64,000 bases of DNA from Centropus unirufus (lineage: Eukaryota; Chordata; Aves; Cuculiformes; Centropidae): positions 770,187 to 834,186 of the forward strand of contig VYZI01000148.1 of the NCBI GenBank assembly GCA_013397695.1, in the 5' to 3' direction. The notes below the pieces were generated by a model. That model did not search any database. It saw nothing but the letters and a program-made list of their open reading frames with translations, and had not been told where the DNA came from. This document shows, one piece after another, positions 50,468 to 62,559 of the stretch. Numbering within the stretch: position 1 is the first letter of the stretch; each line of letters starts with the position of its first letter. The position numbers were made by a program, and so were the translations under genes.

Positions 50468-51933
50468 GTTTGTGTCATACTCGTTTGTGTCTGTATCTCT
50501 CAAAGGAATCAAAAGCAGTTGGGACTCTAAACTTAGTGAAAGTCAATAGACGTGCACTTAGTATGTTTGTGCACTGTATATGCTTTTCTGTTGAGGCATT
50601 AAATACAGGCAACATTCTTCTCGTATAAAGAATAATGTTGAAGTGCACTGGTCCCAGTACTGTCTCCCCTTTCTGTAATAATTATCAGCTTAGAAACAAG
50701 TAATTAAAATTATTACTTTTAAATACTTGTGTTATAAAAGAGTGGCGCTAGAGCTGTATCGGGCATTTAGCCTGGGCATCTGAGTGATGACTGGACCTGT
50801 TAGGATACCTTTCTGCTAAGCAGTAACACTGAGTAGACAACGAAGTTTTTTTTAACTGTTATCTACCTAGGGAATAGTGCTTTGTATATTAGTAATAAAA
50901 GTTATATGCTTCCTTGTTCGTAGTTTCCAGTGTTGCTCCATTAGCCTTCTCTCCTTTTTAAGATAAGAAGTCCTGCTCTGTCCTCTTTCGATTATATTGT
51001 ATTTCCATCTCTCTTATGCTATTTGCCCTTCAGTGTCAAGGATGTGTCAGAATGAGTGTTAAATCCTTGTATGAATATAATTTGTAAAACAACAACAAAA
51101 AAAAAAGAAATAACAAAATCAGAGAAAAACATCCAGATTTTCTAGGAAAGATACAGACACAAACATTCAAAGTGTAATTAAATACATTTGGGGCATTCAA
51201 CATAGAGAAGTTGTTTACGTTTTGAATTCCTGAGACCTTTTCACCTACTCTGGCATGTATGATGCATGCAGATGGGATGAGTTTATTCCACTGCTTCCAC
51301 TTGTTTTCCTGCAGTTGTTTCAATATTGTCTAAATAATCTTGTTTAAATGATTAAAATATTTGTGTTATTTTTTTAAAAAGATGAGATTTATTACAAATA
51401 GGGGAAGCATGGATGACCTATCTCCTACTGTTAACATCTTAACATCTTTCTTTCCTTTGTCTCTGTATATTTCCATAAGTAAATCCCATATTTGCAAGGA
51501 AAAGACTCTTTCCATTTTTTATCTCCCCTCCCTGCCTTAGGTAAATCAGCTTCTTTTTTGCCCATGCGTGTGATTCATGAAGTGTAGTGTGTAACATCAT
51601 GTAGTGTTCCCTTTAGTCTTTACTTCACTAAGAACCAAGTGTTTGTCAGTCGTAGTCTCAACAGTTGTTAGACTGAAGTAAGAGAGGTGCATCCAGCCCT
51701 GTCATAACATTAATTCTTGCCATGGAAGTGGAGGGAAATTAAAAGGAAAGAAATAGCCAAGTGAAAACAGCCGCAAATTATTTGCTTTGAGGGATCTAGG
51801 AGGAACTTGGCTTAATTATAGGTACTGATTTCTCTTGCAATAGGATAGTGAGCAAAGGCTTAATCCAGCTTTAAATATTTCATGTTAATTTGGGGATTCT
51901 GCTCTTGACACACTTTCTTCTTAACTCTTGTAG
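50468..51933 (+). other. MAP3K15: Intron 16
   Basis: About 1.5 kb, AT-rich, with T/A homopolymer tracts and no exon or repeat family recognised. Confidence 0.8.
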
Positions 51934-52064
51934 GCAGCCTCTCAGCTCTCCTGAGATCTAAGTGGGGCCCAGTAAAAGAACCCACAATTAAATTTTACAC
52001 CAAGCAGATTCTGGAAGGCCTTAAGTATCTCCATGAGAATCAGATTGTACACAGAGATATAAAG
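51934..52064 (+). CDS. MAP3K15: MAP3K15 exon 17: kinase C-lobe, HRD motif
   Basis: Encodes [37 protein letters not shown] and IVHRDIK. HRDIK is the catalytic loop with the catalytic Asp; its continuation GDN is in the next exon. [11 protein letters not shown], two residues shorter than KDNEQTIGFYTKQ of ASK1, is one of the clearest ASK3 markers in the window. Confidence 0.97.
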
Positions 52065-52365
52065 GTAAACTTTCCTTGGGGTATCTTGTGTGACTTGCTT
52101 TTCATCTTATTTATTTCAAATAGTTTTACTCTAACCTGAGGTAGAATTTTCAATAGGATTTCATGGAAGCTTAAAAGACAAGGAAAGAATAATACAACCC
52201 CTTCTCCCTGGTGTTCCAGGAAAATTCCTTTGTAGAAAGGTATATTACAAAGATAACAGCAAAACTGAAGGAGTATTGAGATTGGGATAGGTTGGGATTT
52301 GGCATCTGTACTCATTTGTGTCCCTTCCCTGCTCCTTCGCACTCCCTCTCTCATCCAAACCACAG
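52065..52365 (+). other. MAP3K15: Intron 17
   Basis: The shortest intron (301 bases), splitting the HRDIK-GDN catalytic loop; a C/T-rich 3' end and CACAG acceptor, with no other feature. Confidence 0.85.
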
Positions 52366-52471
52366 GGAGATAATGTTTTGGTGAACACCTATAGCGGCGT
52401 GGTAAAGATATCCGACTTTGGTGCTTCCAAACGTCTGGCAGGAATCAATCCATGCACTGAAACATTTACAG
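52366..52471 (+). CDS. MAP3K15: MAP3K15 exon 18: kinase catalytic loop end, DFG, activation segment
   Basis: Encodes [20 protein letters not shown] and [15 protein letters not shown] plus G of a split Gly. GDN supplies the catalytic-loop Asn and DFG the metal-binding Asp. The residue after DFG is Ala where human ASK proteins have Thr. The activation-segment threonines of the TETFTGT motif are kept, including (with exon 19) the position of the ASK1 activating threonine. Confidence 0.97.
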
Positions 52472-55400
52472 GTAAGACTAATTTAGCAGAATTTCTGTGA
52501 GGTTTGATGATAAATTTAGATTTTGAGCCAAGAGGCTCTTTGGATTTGTGATGGAAAGAAAATTAGGTCTATTTTCAAGGAAGGTGAATGGCAGTGTGAT
52601 CACCATAAATGCAGGCTTGCTATCTTTTTTTTTAAAAAAAATATAATTTTCTTTCATTTTTCTTTCTTTTTAAAAAAACTTCTTAAGTCTGATGGGGTAA
52701 TCATTTTTCTTCTATGTATGTTTTTCATTAAGTAGTAACTGATTTGTTGCAATTACATCTGGAAAACTTGAATACAGAAACCTTTTCATTGAATAATTGG
52801 TAACTCATGCGTGTGTGCTTTCTTCAAATATGCTAAAAGTGCAGAAACCCAAACACAAATGTATAAATACTTTCCCATTTTAGGCATTATAAAACCCAAT
52901 CAACTGCCTAACTTGGTGTTATGTAGCAGTAAAAAGAACAGTTTGCATGAAAATACTAGGCTGGTATGGTACAGAAAAGCTTTCATATACAGGAAGGTGG
53001 TAAAAACTCATAATATTCAGGGAAAAGAAAATTTGCTGGGTAATAGCTGAAACTCCGCATTGAAAAATCAGTATCTGGTCCTGTCACTTCTTTTGTCAGT
53101 GGAGATATAGGTAACATGATGTTTTTATTTGTCACATGGCCACATGCCATGTGGCATATGGAAAAGATGTGTGGAAAGATGGAAAAGAACCACCTCTATT
53201 TAAGTGATAATCAAGGCTTCTCCTTACATGGGGTAGTCCGTCTGCAGTTCCTCCGGCTTTCTTACAAAGGAGGCAATGAAAATAAATTTTTTCATGATCT
53301 GAAATAACTTACCTTTCAGGCTTTTTTTGCTCATTCACAAGTGAATCTTGTGAATTGGGAACTGGATCTATATCATGATCTGAACACAGCACTGGATGTC
53401 TGTGTCGATATCTCACATCTCATCAGTCGCAGGCAAGAAACAAATCTCTTTTCTGCAAATCTTGGAAGATTTTTGCTGGAAACAAAGTAACTTAAGTTAG
53501 GGTTCCTTTAAAGAGAAGAAACAAAATACACCATTTATCCAGTCTGGAATCATAAATGTGGCATTTGAATGTTTTATTTAGAATGAAGAGCTGCAAGAAG
53601 CAATCTCCTCACTTTATAGATGCAACAGATAAGTGACAGCGTGTCTGAACAGAGCTGCTTAGATGCTGGAGTCTGAGGCATTTCTTTAAGGAGCTGCACT
53701 GATTATTTTTTAAAAAATTATACAACACATCATTTTTTTCATTAATAATCTTGCTTATGCAGCTAGATGAATAATTCTCAAATGCATACAGGTCTCTTAT
53801 GGTACCTGCAAAGGAATGTTTTGTTAGACTGGTTCAATGCAGTTACATTCCATGGGAAAGACACGCACTGCCAGGTGTGCTTCTCATTTCTACAGGATAC
53901 TGGGGAACCTTTAAGTGTATAAAGCATTTCAATAAGGTAAAATATAAAGTTACGGAAGAAGACCCTCTTGCAGCTCCTAAAAGGGATAGGCCAAAATGTA
54001 ATTTTGGCCCGGAGAGTCCCTATTATGGCTGATATCCTATTACAGATGGACCAGATACTAGAGGAATGCCTGTCTTTGCTTGTGTTCTGCATACTCTTTA
54101 GTGGATTTTTAGCAACTGGTTGTTATTAGAGATGTTATATGGAGAGATAGTATATGAAAAGAAATCATCATAGTGTAATGAAAGGAGGTGAATCTTTTCT
54201 GGTGCCCTTCTTTCTTCTTTTGTGTATTTTCTGCCCTTTTAGTGTCTCAGATGTAAGGTACCATGAGAATAAATATTTCACTTAAATTCTCATTTTGGAT
54301 TTAAAATCAGCCAGCAGGTAATAGCCCAGAGGGTCTTTAAAACTCTCTTGTGATTTGTTTTGTTCTTTAATCAGTAGATAAGCTCTGCAGATTTTAGACA
54401 TTATGTGATACAAGCATATAATTCAAGAATCAGAATTTTAGTGGTTCGAAAGTTATATTCCTCCATCCAAGACAAAGCCTGAGGGCAAAAATGTGGCTTG
54501 AACTTTTGGTCTACAGCAGTCATATTTAATGAACAAAATAATATCCAGTCCCTTTTATCTATAGAGGATGTCCTTTACTTAACAGCGCACAGCTTTACCA
54601 CGGTGTAATTTTATTGCATTGATTCAAGACGAAAAATAATTTCATTTAAAGTTGTCATAACAGAGCGGGTAGGAATTTATGTGGAGAAAATACTGTAGTG
54701 TTTGAAGCACTCAGGCATCCATAGGTTTCCGTTGCTGGTGTGGGCTGTCTTAATATGTGATAGAGTAGCAGTGATTCCAAATTCACCATCTTTTACTTCA
54801 TTTTTACTTTTCTTTCTGTCTATCAGCACTATAACTATTATTGCAGTCAGGTTGTCTACAGGCAAACGTTAGAGACATTCAAGTTGTTCTGTGAACCGGC
54901 AACTGCAAGCCTAGGCAAGGTCTTATTTTGCCAACAGGTATAGCTGTACAAGTTTCAATAATGTTATTTCTTTAATTTTTTTCTTGTTAACTGTGGATGA
55001 CAGAAATCCCAACCACATCCAGAAGACTTTCTTGAACTGCAGTTTACGATAGGTTTTCTCAATTTTTTATTTATCATGTAATTCATTTACTTTGATTATA
55101 ACCTTGATTGGTTTTGGGTAGAACGTGAGATTCTTTAAAAATGTTTATTGATAATAATTATATTTACAAAATTAGATTTTCAAGCTAACTTTCTGAAATC
55201 CCCTGTCCCTTGTGTTTTGATGACAGAGGTAAACATAAGAAAAATCATTCGCATGAAGACTCTGCCACTTTGCAGGTTTTCATCACCTCTTACACGTGTA
55301 ATCTTTACAATTCGCAGTCTGCAAAAATTGCACGATAGAACTTTACATTCTGGGGAAGCATTTGGATTATTTGGTTAATATCCTTTCAGCAATTTGAAGC

Positions 55401-55611
55401 CTCGTAGTGAGAAAAGGGGATAAAATGTAGTTTGTAGAAAAAGATGTTAAAATACCAAATTCTGTCTAGTTTTCTGTGCCGATATCGGCAATCAAGTGGT
55501 TTGGCTATGCAGATTGCAACTGACAATTTTCAGGCTGCTTAGGGGTATGAAAATTCTCTTTTAACAGGAATGAAGACTATAACACTTGACTTTCGTTTCT
55601 GTCCTGACTAG
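52472..55611 (+). other. MAP3K15: Intron 18 (3.1 kb)
   Basis: AT-rich. There is a 60-codon stop-free stretch at 53307-53490 without a start and out of phase with the flanking exons. No repeat family or additional exon is supported. The acceptor is CTGACTAG. Confidence 0.8.
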
Positions 55612-55769
55612 GAACCTTGCAGTATATGGCTCCAGAAATCATTGATAAAGGACCACGAGGATATGGTGCACCGGCTGATATCTGGTCACTAGGTTGTACC
55701 ATTATTGAAATGGCAACAGGCAAACCTCCGTTTCACGAACTAGGGGAGCCTCAAGCAGCAATGTTTAAA
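55612..55769 (+). CDS. MAP3K15: MAP3K15 exon 19: kinase activation segment end and APE motif
   Basis: Encodes [40 protein letters not shown] and [16 protein letters not shown] is the APE motif and ADIWSLGC contains the helix F Asp. [10 protein letters not shown] and FHELGEP agree with ASK3, against GYGKAADIWS and FYELGEP in ASK1. It ends in phase 0 at AAA|gtaagt. Confidence 0.97.
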
Positions 55770-58700
55770 GTAAGTACAGCTTTTCTGCTATCAAGTTTAT
55801 GAATTTTCAAATACGAACTTTTTTTTTTTTACTTAATGGGTAGGAACTTTTTATTGCATGGGTTGTTTTGCACAAAGCTACAGTCTGACCTGTGTTCTCT
55901 AGAGGGTAATAGTCTGTTTTTATGCAGGAAATAGGTCATGACTCAGAGCAGCAACCTGAAGAATGGCTGAAGGCTTATGAAAACTCATATTCACTGCCCT
56001 CTTCTATCTTCTCCTGCTCTTAGTTTATGATTCCCTTCTTGGCAACCAGTCATTCCAGTTAGGACAACCAAGTTATTTCTGCTCCTTTAAGCCTTTTTTA
56101 TAAGCCTCCTTCCCAGAGAATATATTTACCTTGCCTTTCAAAGGCCCGGTCTCTGCAACTTTGTGGAGACAATGGTGGAAGAGGGCAGGGGCCTAACTTA
56201 CCAGGATTTCTGGGGAGTTAAATAACTATATTTTACATTCTAAGTCCTTTGGAACAAGGCTACATCCTTGATAAACTTTTGTCACCGGTACTTTACTTCT
56301 CTTAGTGTATCTGTTTCCAAATGCATAAATAAACACTTGAGAAGAGAATGTTTCCAATAGTTTTGCTAATAAATATATTTGGAAAAAAAAGTTACTTGTT
56401 CTAGTTCTAAAACTAACACTAGCGTAGAAGCTATGATAAGATAATGTGTCAGATGTGCAGACTGTAAAATTTTTGCTTCTTCCTCTGGCTTGCAATTGGC
56501 CTCACACTTCAGGGTCCTCATTCTTACAATGAGGAAAATATAATAGCCATAACCCAGCAAACTTCTTTGAATTACTAATATTGTTTGGGTTTTTTTGTGT
56601 ATGCTGTTGAAAGTCACTGCATGAGCAGTAGAATAACTGTTATGGAACCTAATAGGGTTGTAAAATCAGATCTTTATCAATAAATACAGTAAGCCGTGCT
56701 GCAGTTCAGCATGGCATGGAATACCATGCCTCACACTAGGTCTTTGAGTTGTCCCATGTGCTACATCTAAGAAGCTAGGAAAGGAATGATTATAGGGTTT
56801 GATGTGGTTATTTTAGCAGTAGAGTATGTCACTTTGGTGCTGTTTAGTGACACCACTGCAGAAGAAGGTGCCTGGGTGAACAAGGTTTGGTTGACTAAAG
56901 CTTTCCTGAGGGAGCCATAGGCAGAGACTTTCTTCCACATCGCTGTAGATGTCAGATGTGGTTCTGTCAGCTGATGCCTTTTCATCTTATGTATCTGGCA
57001 CAGAATTGAGCCATGTCTTACTACATGTCTTATTTTTCAACACAGTTTATTGAACTGTCAGGGAGTGCTGGTTCAGTTCTGGGTGCTTGAAGAGCTCTGC
57101 ACAGGCTCACAGGGTGAGCTCTGGCAGGATTGTGTGTGTCTCTATGGCGTGCCCATACGCTTCTCCAGGCCACAAAACTGTGTTCTGATGTCACCGAATT
57201 GGCTTTTTTAAAAATAATTTTCTTATCTTTCTTTCTTCAAGAGTGTGGCAGAGGTTTTAGCATTGCTGTTGTTGACTGTGTTGAAGTGCCACAGTCGAAC
57301 ACTTTGTTTTTTGTTTTCTGTTTCCTGGCTCTGCTGGCATCTGCTTGGGCACCATTAACTGCAGACTGTAGTTTCTTTTTGCTATGATCTAAAAATAAGC
57401 TAAGTGGAAGCTAGGTTTGAAACCAGGAATGAAGCAGGTCTATTAGTCGGGCATGTGAAACATGCCTGGAAAACCTGGAATATCAAACCTTTGAGGTCCC
57501 CACCTCTACATGTTGTGCACTCCGTTGTGCCTAGGGCAAGTGAGAGTGAAGGTCTGAGTCTGGCTGTGCAGTCAGTAGAGGGGTTGCAAACGATCAAAGA
57601 AATGGACAAAGTAAGTAGAAAAAAGGGGGGATAGAGGAAAGAGAACTGGAAATTCCTTATGTTGAATGAACCAATTATATTGAATGGACATATATTAAAC
57701 TAATGTTTGCTTATGACAAAACTTATTCTCCTTGAACCACGGAGTTAAAGAGAAGTTCAGAGGCATGCATTCAAATTTCCTTGTCCTGGTTTGGACTCTA
57801 TTGGGTTTGGTTTAGTGCATGAGGGGACAACCCGGCACCACAGTGCTATCAGCTCGTAGCTGGCTGCGTGTGCCTGCCACCACAGCGCACAAGGGAGGAG
57901 TAGGCTGGCCATGGGATGGGAACGTCATCAGCAGCTGTCAGAGCACAGCAAGCAGGTGGCTGTCTTCTCCTTCTGCTTCAAAGCAAAAATCTTGCCAGGC
58001 TGATGTTTTGAAGTGGTGAAAATGTATATCCCATTTATAAAGCACTGTCCAATATATGCATGGGAATTTACAAATCAGATACAGATATTCCATCAAACAA
58101 GGTACATGTACAAATGTAGTATCCTGCCAGCAGAACATATTCATTTATATATTCAAATTCTTTACTAAAAACATCAATTTAATTGCAGAGGTTAGCATGC
58201 TACATGCAGGAAGTACAGAGTCTGAATGTGCTTGGAGCCATGGTTTGGAAGGGCTTAATCCATTATTAGCGTTTTGTATTCTTCACTGCCATTCAAACAG
58301 AAACACAACTGCTCAGCATGTTTTGCTTCAGCTTACATTGAGGCTGAGCTACTATTGTGAGTGACTGATGGTGCCCCAGTGTGTTAATGCAGCTCTATAA
58401 TGAGATTATTTAAACAACTTTCCATTTTAGCAAGCAGCTGGCACTTGTTTAACTGCTGGTCTGCTACCTCCCTTGTGGCCGCTATCTTTCTGCTCGTCCT
58501 CCAGAGCCTGTTTTACGTAAAGATGCTGAGAATACAAGCCATAATCTTGCCAGATACATGTTACACAACTCTTGCTTCCAAACATTTATGCCAGATGGTT
58601 ACCAGAGAGTTAGAAGGCAATGAAGGAGCTGGAAAAATCACCAGGGAGCAAGCTGGAGAAGCACAGTTTTCATTACTTAAAGAAAGAGTGGGGATCTTGT

Positions 58701-59273
58701 TAAACCTTTGGACTTCATGTGATTTTCCGTTAGATAACACTGAAAGGCCTGAGCGCCAGGGGTGGTGACGAGGTCTGGCAAGGTCATTGTGAGCATTAGT
58801 ACAAGGAAAATTGTCAGCAGCAGGAGCAGAACAGGTGCAGGCCCCAGGCAGTCAGGGCTAGAGGAGGATGTTATTCCTGTTCCTGGGCAGAAATGTGCTG
58901 GAGGAGTCAGTGACTGAGAGACTCGGTGCCAGCCAGGGGTGAGGGGAAGCATATGCAATAGCTGCAGGGATTTGTGGCTGGTAGGAGAAGCAGCATTTGA
59001 AGCACTTACTATGGATAATGTCCAGCTCCGGAGATTGCCTCAATGTAGAGAGTTGGATACATCCGCACCTTGGCATTTGTGTAATGCCACTTGGATATTC
59101 AAGCCATGTTTGCAATGAAGTAAAACAGGATTAGAATCTCGTTGTCACCTGGATCACTCCTTTTCCATGAAAGTCAGTGAGAATGTGAGCGGTCATAATG
59201 TCAGAAAACTTTGGCCAATGGTCTCCTTGGAGTTGTTCAGTAAAAATTATTTGCATTTGTGTTTTACTCGCAG
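55770..59273 (+). other. MAP3K15: Intron 19 (3.5 kb)
   Basis: No exon supported. A moderately GC-rich stretch at about 57.8-58.0 kb and another at about 58.7-59.0 kb contain small open frames without recognisable similarity. No complete mobile element was identified. Confidence 0.75.
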
Positions 59274-59457
59274 GTTGGAATGTTTAAAATCCATCCTGAA
59301 ATACCAGAATCACTGTCTGCTGAAACAAGGGCCTTTATTTTGCTTTGTTTTGAACCTGATCCTACTAAACGTGTTACAGCGTCTGATTTGCTCAGAGATT
59401 CCTTCCTAAAACAAGTCAACAAGGGCAAGAAAAGCAGAATTGCATTCAAGCCTACAG
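59274..59457 (+). CDS. MAP3K15: MAP3K15 exon 20: end of kinase domain
   Basis: Encodes [40 protein letters not shown] and RDSFLKQV, then [13 protein letters not shown]. The FEPDP-KR motif carries the conserved Arg of kinase subdomain [14 protein letters not shown] is nearly the same as human ASK3 NKGKKNRIAFKP and unlike ASK1. It ends with G of a split codon at CAG|gtaagg. Confidence 0.97.
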
Positions 59458-61512
59458 GTAAGGTACCATTAGCCAAACTATTATTAAGTGTTATATAAAA
59501 GATTAGAATCATTAAGCACTCTCCTTTTACAAAGAACATTTCTTATGCCAGGAAAGCAGCAGGAACCCCGCTGTTGAAAGTGGCTGTGATTTGTAATTAG
59601 ACATATTTAAATTCAACAATTCTCACAAAATATGGTGTCTTGCTTATTTTGCGCTTTGCTTGCTAAAACCTCCCAACCTCATTTTTCCTCTCCCCAGACA
59701 TAAATGCCTCATTAATAGTATATTAAAATTAGAAAAATAACATTCAGTGAAGACTCTCCAAAGCAATTTTACATTTTAGATTCATTACTATGTACACTTC
59801 AGAGATCTGAGTTTTAAAGAGTCGGCGTTTGGCGCCTGAAAATGTGTGTCTGTTAGGTGTTTGGGTCTACATGGTTCAGCATTTTCCAAACTTGTTATGT
59901 AACTCGGAAAACTGGCACATAGGTGCTGATGTAGCTGTTCAGTGGGTTGTTTTTATCTGTCTAGCATGTTTCCCCGCCTCGCCCCCAAATATATCAGCCA
60001 CTTTCTCATTGATAAGATAATAAACCTTAATACAGACCTGCCAAATAAGTCATTAGTGTTAGAAAGGGCGGAGCTCGTCTTGTTAGCTGCAGTGGGAGCA
60101 ACAGGGTTTTTGTGAAATACCAGGGGAGATGGAGCTGCCTCCTGCCTTCCACCTTGCCTCTCCTGCTCATTGATGAGGCAAGGGAGCTCCTTGAGGTGCC
60201 CCGAGGATCCGGTGCTGCAGGGTTAAGCGCTGACCTGCAGCAAGCTCATTGCTGGCCATGGCCATGAGCAGAGTGGGCAAATGCTATGAAAACCGTTTAT
60301 AGGGTGAGAGGAAGGCAAAATGTCTGCAGGCAGTGTGTGTTTCACTGTGCCAGAGCTGGGGAAAGCTGTGCTGGCTGCCACAGCCATCTCCAAGGGCAGT
60401 TAGGGGGCATAAAGCAGGTCCTGGCCCCACAGTTGCCACATTCTTGGCTGCAGCAGTTCACTCCGTTTCCTCTGTCTACCATCTCCCCCACCACCAATCC
60501 TCTGCTTTATCCCTGTCTTGCGTCCTCTCTCTATTACCTTTTTTCTTTCCAATAATAAAAGCAGCCTGAAGCAAATCTTAGCTCTTACTCCTGGCACAGC
60601 AACTTTCACTTTTCTGTATTGCTGAGATGCCTGGAAGGAGTTCTCACAAGGTGACGTAGATTGTTTCATTTCTGTGACTGTTTGACCTCAGCCATCTGAG
60701 CACGAGTCATATACCATGGAGTAAGTCAGAGCTCTCTGAGCAACTTTTTAACTTCTTGCTCTCTGCCTCCCTCTCCTCCACACAATTTGAAGTGACAAGC
60801 ATCAAAATCTTTTGTGATATTTTAGCTTCATGGATGTGTGCACATAAATATTTTGACAGGACTTATTCCTTTAACTTTTCTATCACACAGCTGCAAACTG
60901 ACAAGCAGAATTATAGCAAGCTCCCAATATCTTATTGTTTTATTTCGTTTTACTCTCAAGGTCAATTGGAAAGGGACTGGAGGGATCCTTCAGTCTAGGG
61001 CTGAGAGTCTTTAATGAGGGAGAGGGGACAGGTGAGCAAGGCAGATGCCTCAGGAGTTGGAGAGGGAGCAAATGTATGTCCATAACACAGAAAGGGTGAG
61101 GAGAGCATGTAGCAGAGTGCTGTCTGCTTAGAGGTAAGGCTGTGGTGGAGCAGCTGATGGTAACCTCTTGGTTTGGTTCAGGCTCTTTAAACATCTGGAT
61201 AATCCAGGTGTAGCACTTTGTGAAACTAACACCAAGATGGGATTGTGTGTATGTGCAAAACAGGGCGAGAAAATGGCATTTCATATGAGTATCCAGCTGC
61301 TTTGCTGTCTTTGGGTTCAGCAGTTACCTCTCAAAGTGTTTATTCCTTATGCATACAACGAGTTTGAGTTGCTTCCTGCCAGCAAGGTTCCCTGTTCCTC
61401 GTCCACGTTTCAAAATGAAGTCTTGATGTCACTGAAGGTGATCACAGCTGTCTTAAGCACATTGTCCTTATCTGCCTGGATCTGTTTCATGTTTTACAAT
61501 ATCTGTTTGTAG
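59458..61512 (+). other. MAP3K15: Intron 20
   Basis: About 2.1 kb. A GC-richer stretch at about 60.05-60.5 kb, followed by AATAAAA near 60.55 kb, is anonymous. The frame preceding exon 21 is open for over 100 codons by chance. No exon supported. Confidence 0.75.
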
Positions 61513-61690
61513 ATTATAATCGTACCACATCCCTCCCACTGCCAATCCACGGAGAACAGGGTGGCAGTAGCAGCAGTGAGCATGGCTCTGTTTCACCAGA
61601 CACTGATGTGCAGCATGACGTGTTTTTCGAAAAGCCAAAGAGATCCATTTCAGAGATTCAGACAAAGCATCCCGTTTCCCATCTACTAAG
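61513..61690 (+). CDS. MAP3K15: MAP3K15 exon 21: linker after the kinase domain, 14-3-3-like motif
   Basis: Encodes YNRTTSLPLPIHGEQGG, SSSSEHGSVSPDTDVQHDVF and FEKPKRSISEIQTKHPVSHLL, ending with AG of a split codon. The SSSEHGSVSPD core aligns with both ASK1 (SSSEYGSVSPD) and ASK3 (SSSEHGSVSPD). RTTSLPLP falls where ASK1 has RSISLPVP, whose second serine binds 14-3-3 when phosphorylated. A second basic Ser motif, KRSIS, lies downstream. The region is rich in Ser and Pro and probably disordered. Confidence 0.93.
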
Positions 61691-62384
61691 GTAAAGCATT
61701 TGCTTGTTGCTTGACACCCATGAGAGGGATTATGTGGATTTAATTCACATAATGACTAGATAAGCAGGTGTGTTAAACAGCAAGCGAGTTGCATAGGCAA
61801 GTTACCAGTTAAACTGTGTCTGTATTTAATTAATGAACAGTGATTCTTTCTCCTTAAGATTTCCATGCATTTATATCCTCCTCCCTCCAAAGTGAATAAA
61901 TGTCAGTCATCACATCGACTGAGTGGATATGGATTCAGGAATTAGCAGAAGAGTTGACCTTCCATGCTTATGAAGAAAGCGTGGGAAAGGGGCAGCAGAA
62001 AGACAGTTCTGCTGCTCAGAGAGCGCGAAGCAATCCTTTGGCATGAGTTTGTTGCAGTATGGAGCCAGAAAACAACGAATAGTTACCTCTGTCCAGGGTT
62101 TTCAGCTTTCCTCCCCAGAACTGATCCAGTGCTGGGTGGGCGACATGAAGGCCAGCTTCTCAGCAGGATGGAATCCACCCTGTGCTTTCAGCTGCAGTGG
62201 CGTTCATGCCAGCTGAGGATCAGAACCATTTTCCATCTCAGAACTAGGGTTTAACAGTCTGATGATTCTGTTGCTGTTGTTTAACTCTTTTTAACCCCTG
62301 AGGTGAACTGCTCCCTTCTGACAGCACTGCCATGATGCTAATGCTGAGGTCTCTCTTGTGCGTGTGGCTCGGTTGTTGATGCAG
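61691..62384 (+). other. MAP3K15: Intron 21
   Basis: About 0.7 kb with nothing notable. The 3' end (GGTTGTTGATGCAG) has a weak pyrimidine tract; the acceptor is fixed by homology on both sides. Confidence 0.8.
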
Positions 62385-62559
62385 CGTGCCCGATGATTGC
62401 TCAGCCTCGGAGGACAGGAGCACCTCTTCTTCCCTTGAGGACAAGGATTCCGGTTTGTTTCTGCTGCGTAAGGACAGTGAACACCGAGCGATCCTATATA
62501 AAATCCTTAAGGAAGAACAGAATGAAGTGGCTTCCAATTTGCAGGACTGTATTGCACAG
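62385..62559 (+). CDS. MAP3K15: MAP3K15 exon 22: C-terminal linker
   Basis: Completes AG|C (Ser) and encodes VPDDCSASEDRSTSSSLEDK, DSGLFLLRKDSEHRAILYK and ILKEEQNEVASNLQDCIAQ. Human ASK3 reads GLFLLRKDSERRAILYKIL and EEQNQVASNLQECVAQ here, which firmly supports MAP3K15. It ends in phase 0 at CAG|gtaact; the C-terminal helical, coiled-coil and SAM exons must follow beyond the window. Confidence 0.96.

Noticed and set aside
53307..53490. Sixty stop-free codons in intron 18 with an acceptor at 53319
   Set aside because: There is no ATG, the only donor nearby is a GC form, and the open frame is phase 0 while exon 18 leaves phase 1. In the required phase a stop appears after about 18 codons.
57790..58000. 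Start resembling the TCCTGGTTT opening of avian LTRs, followed by a GC-richer stretch
   Set aside because: The similarity is confined to about ten bases, and no matching LTR end, target-site duplication or internal retroviral sequence could be seen.
61168..61512. 114-codon open frame immediately before exon 21
   Set aside because: It is in a frame that does not continue into exon 21 and it ends at the acceptor. It has no similarity to ASK proteins and a composition like ordinary intron.
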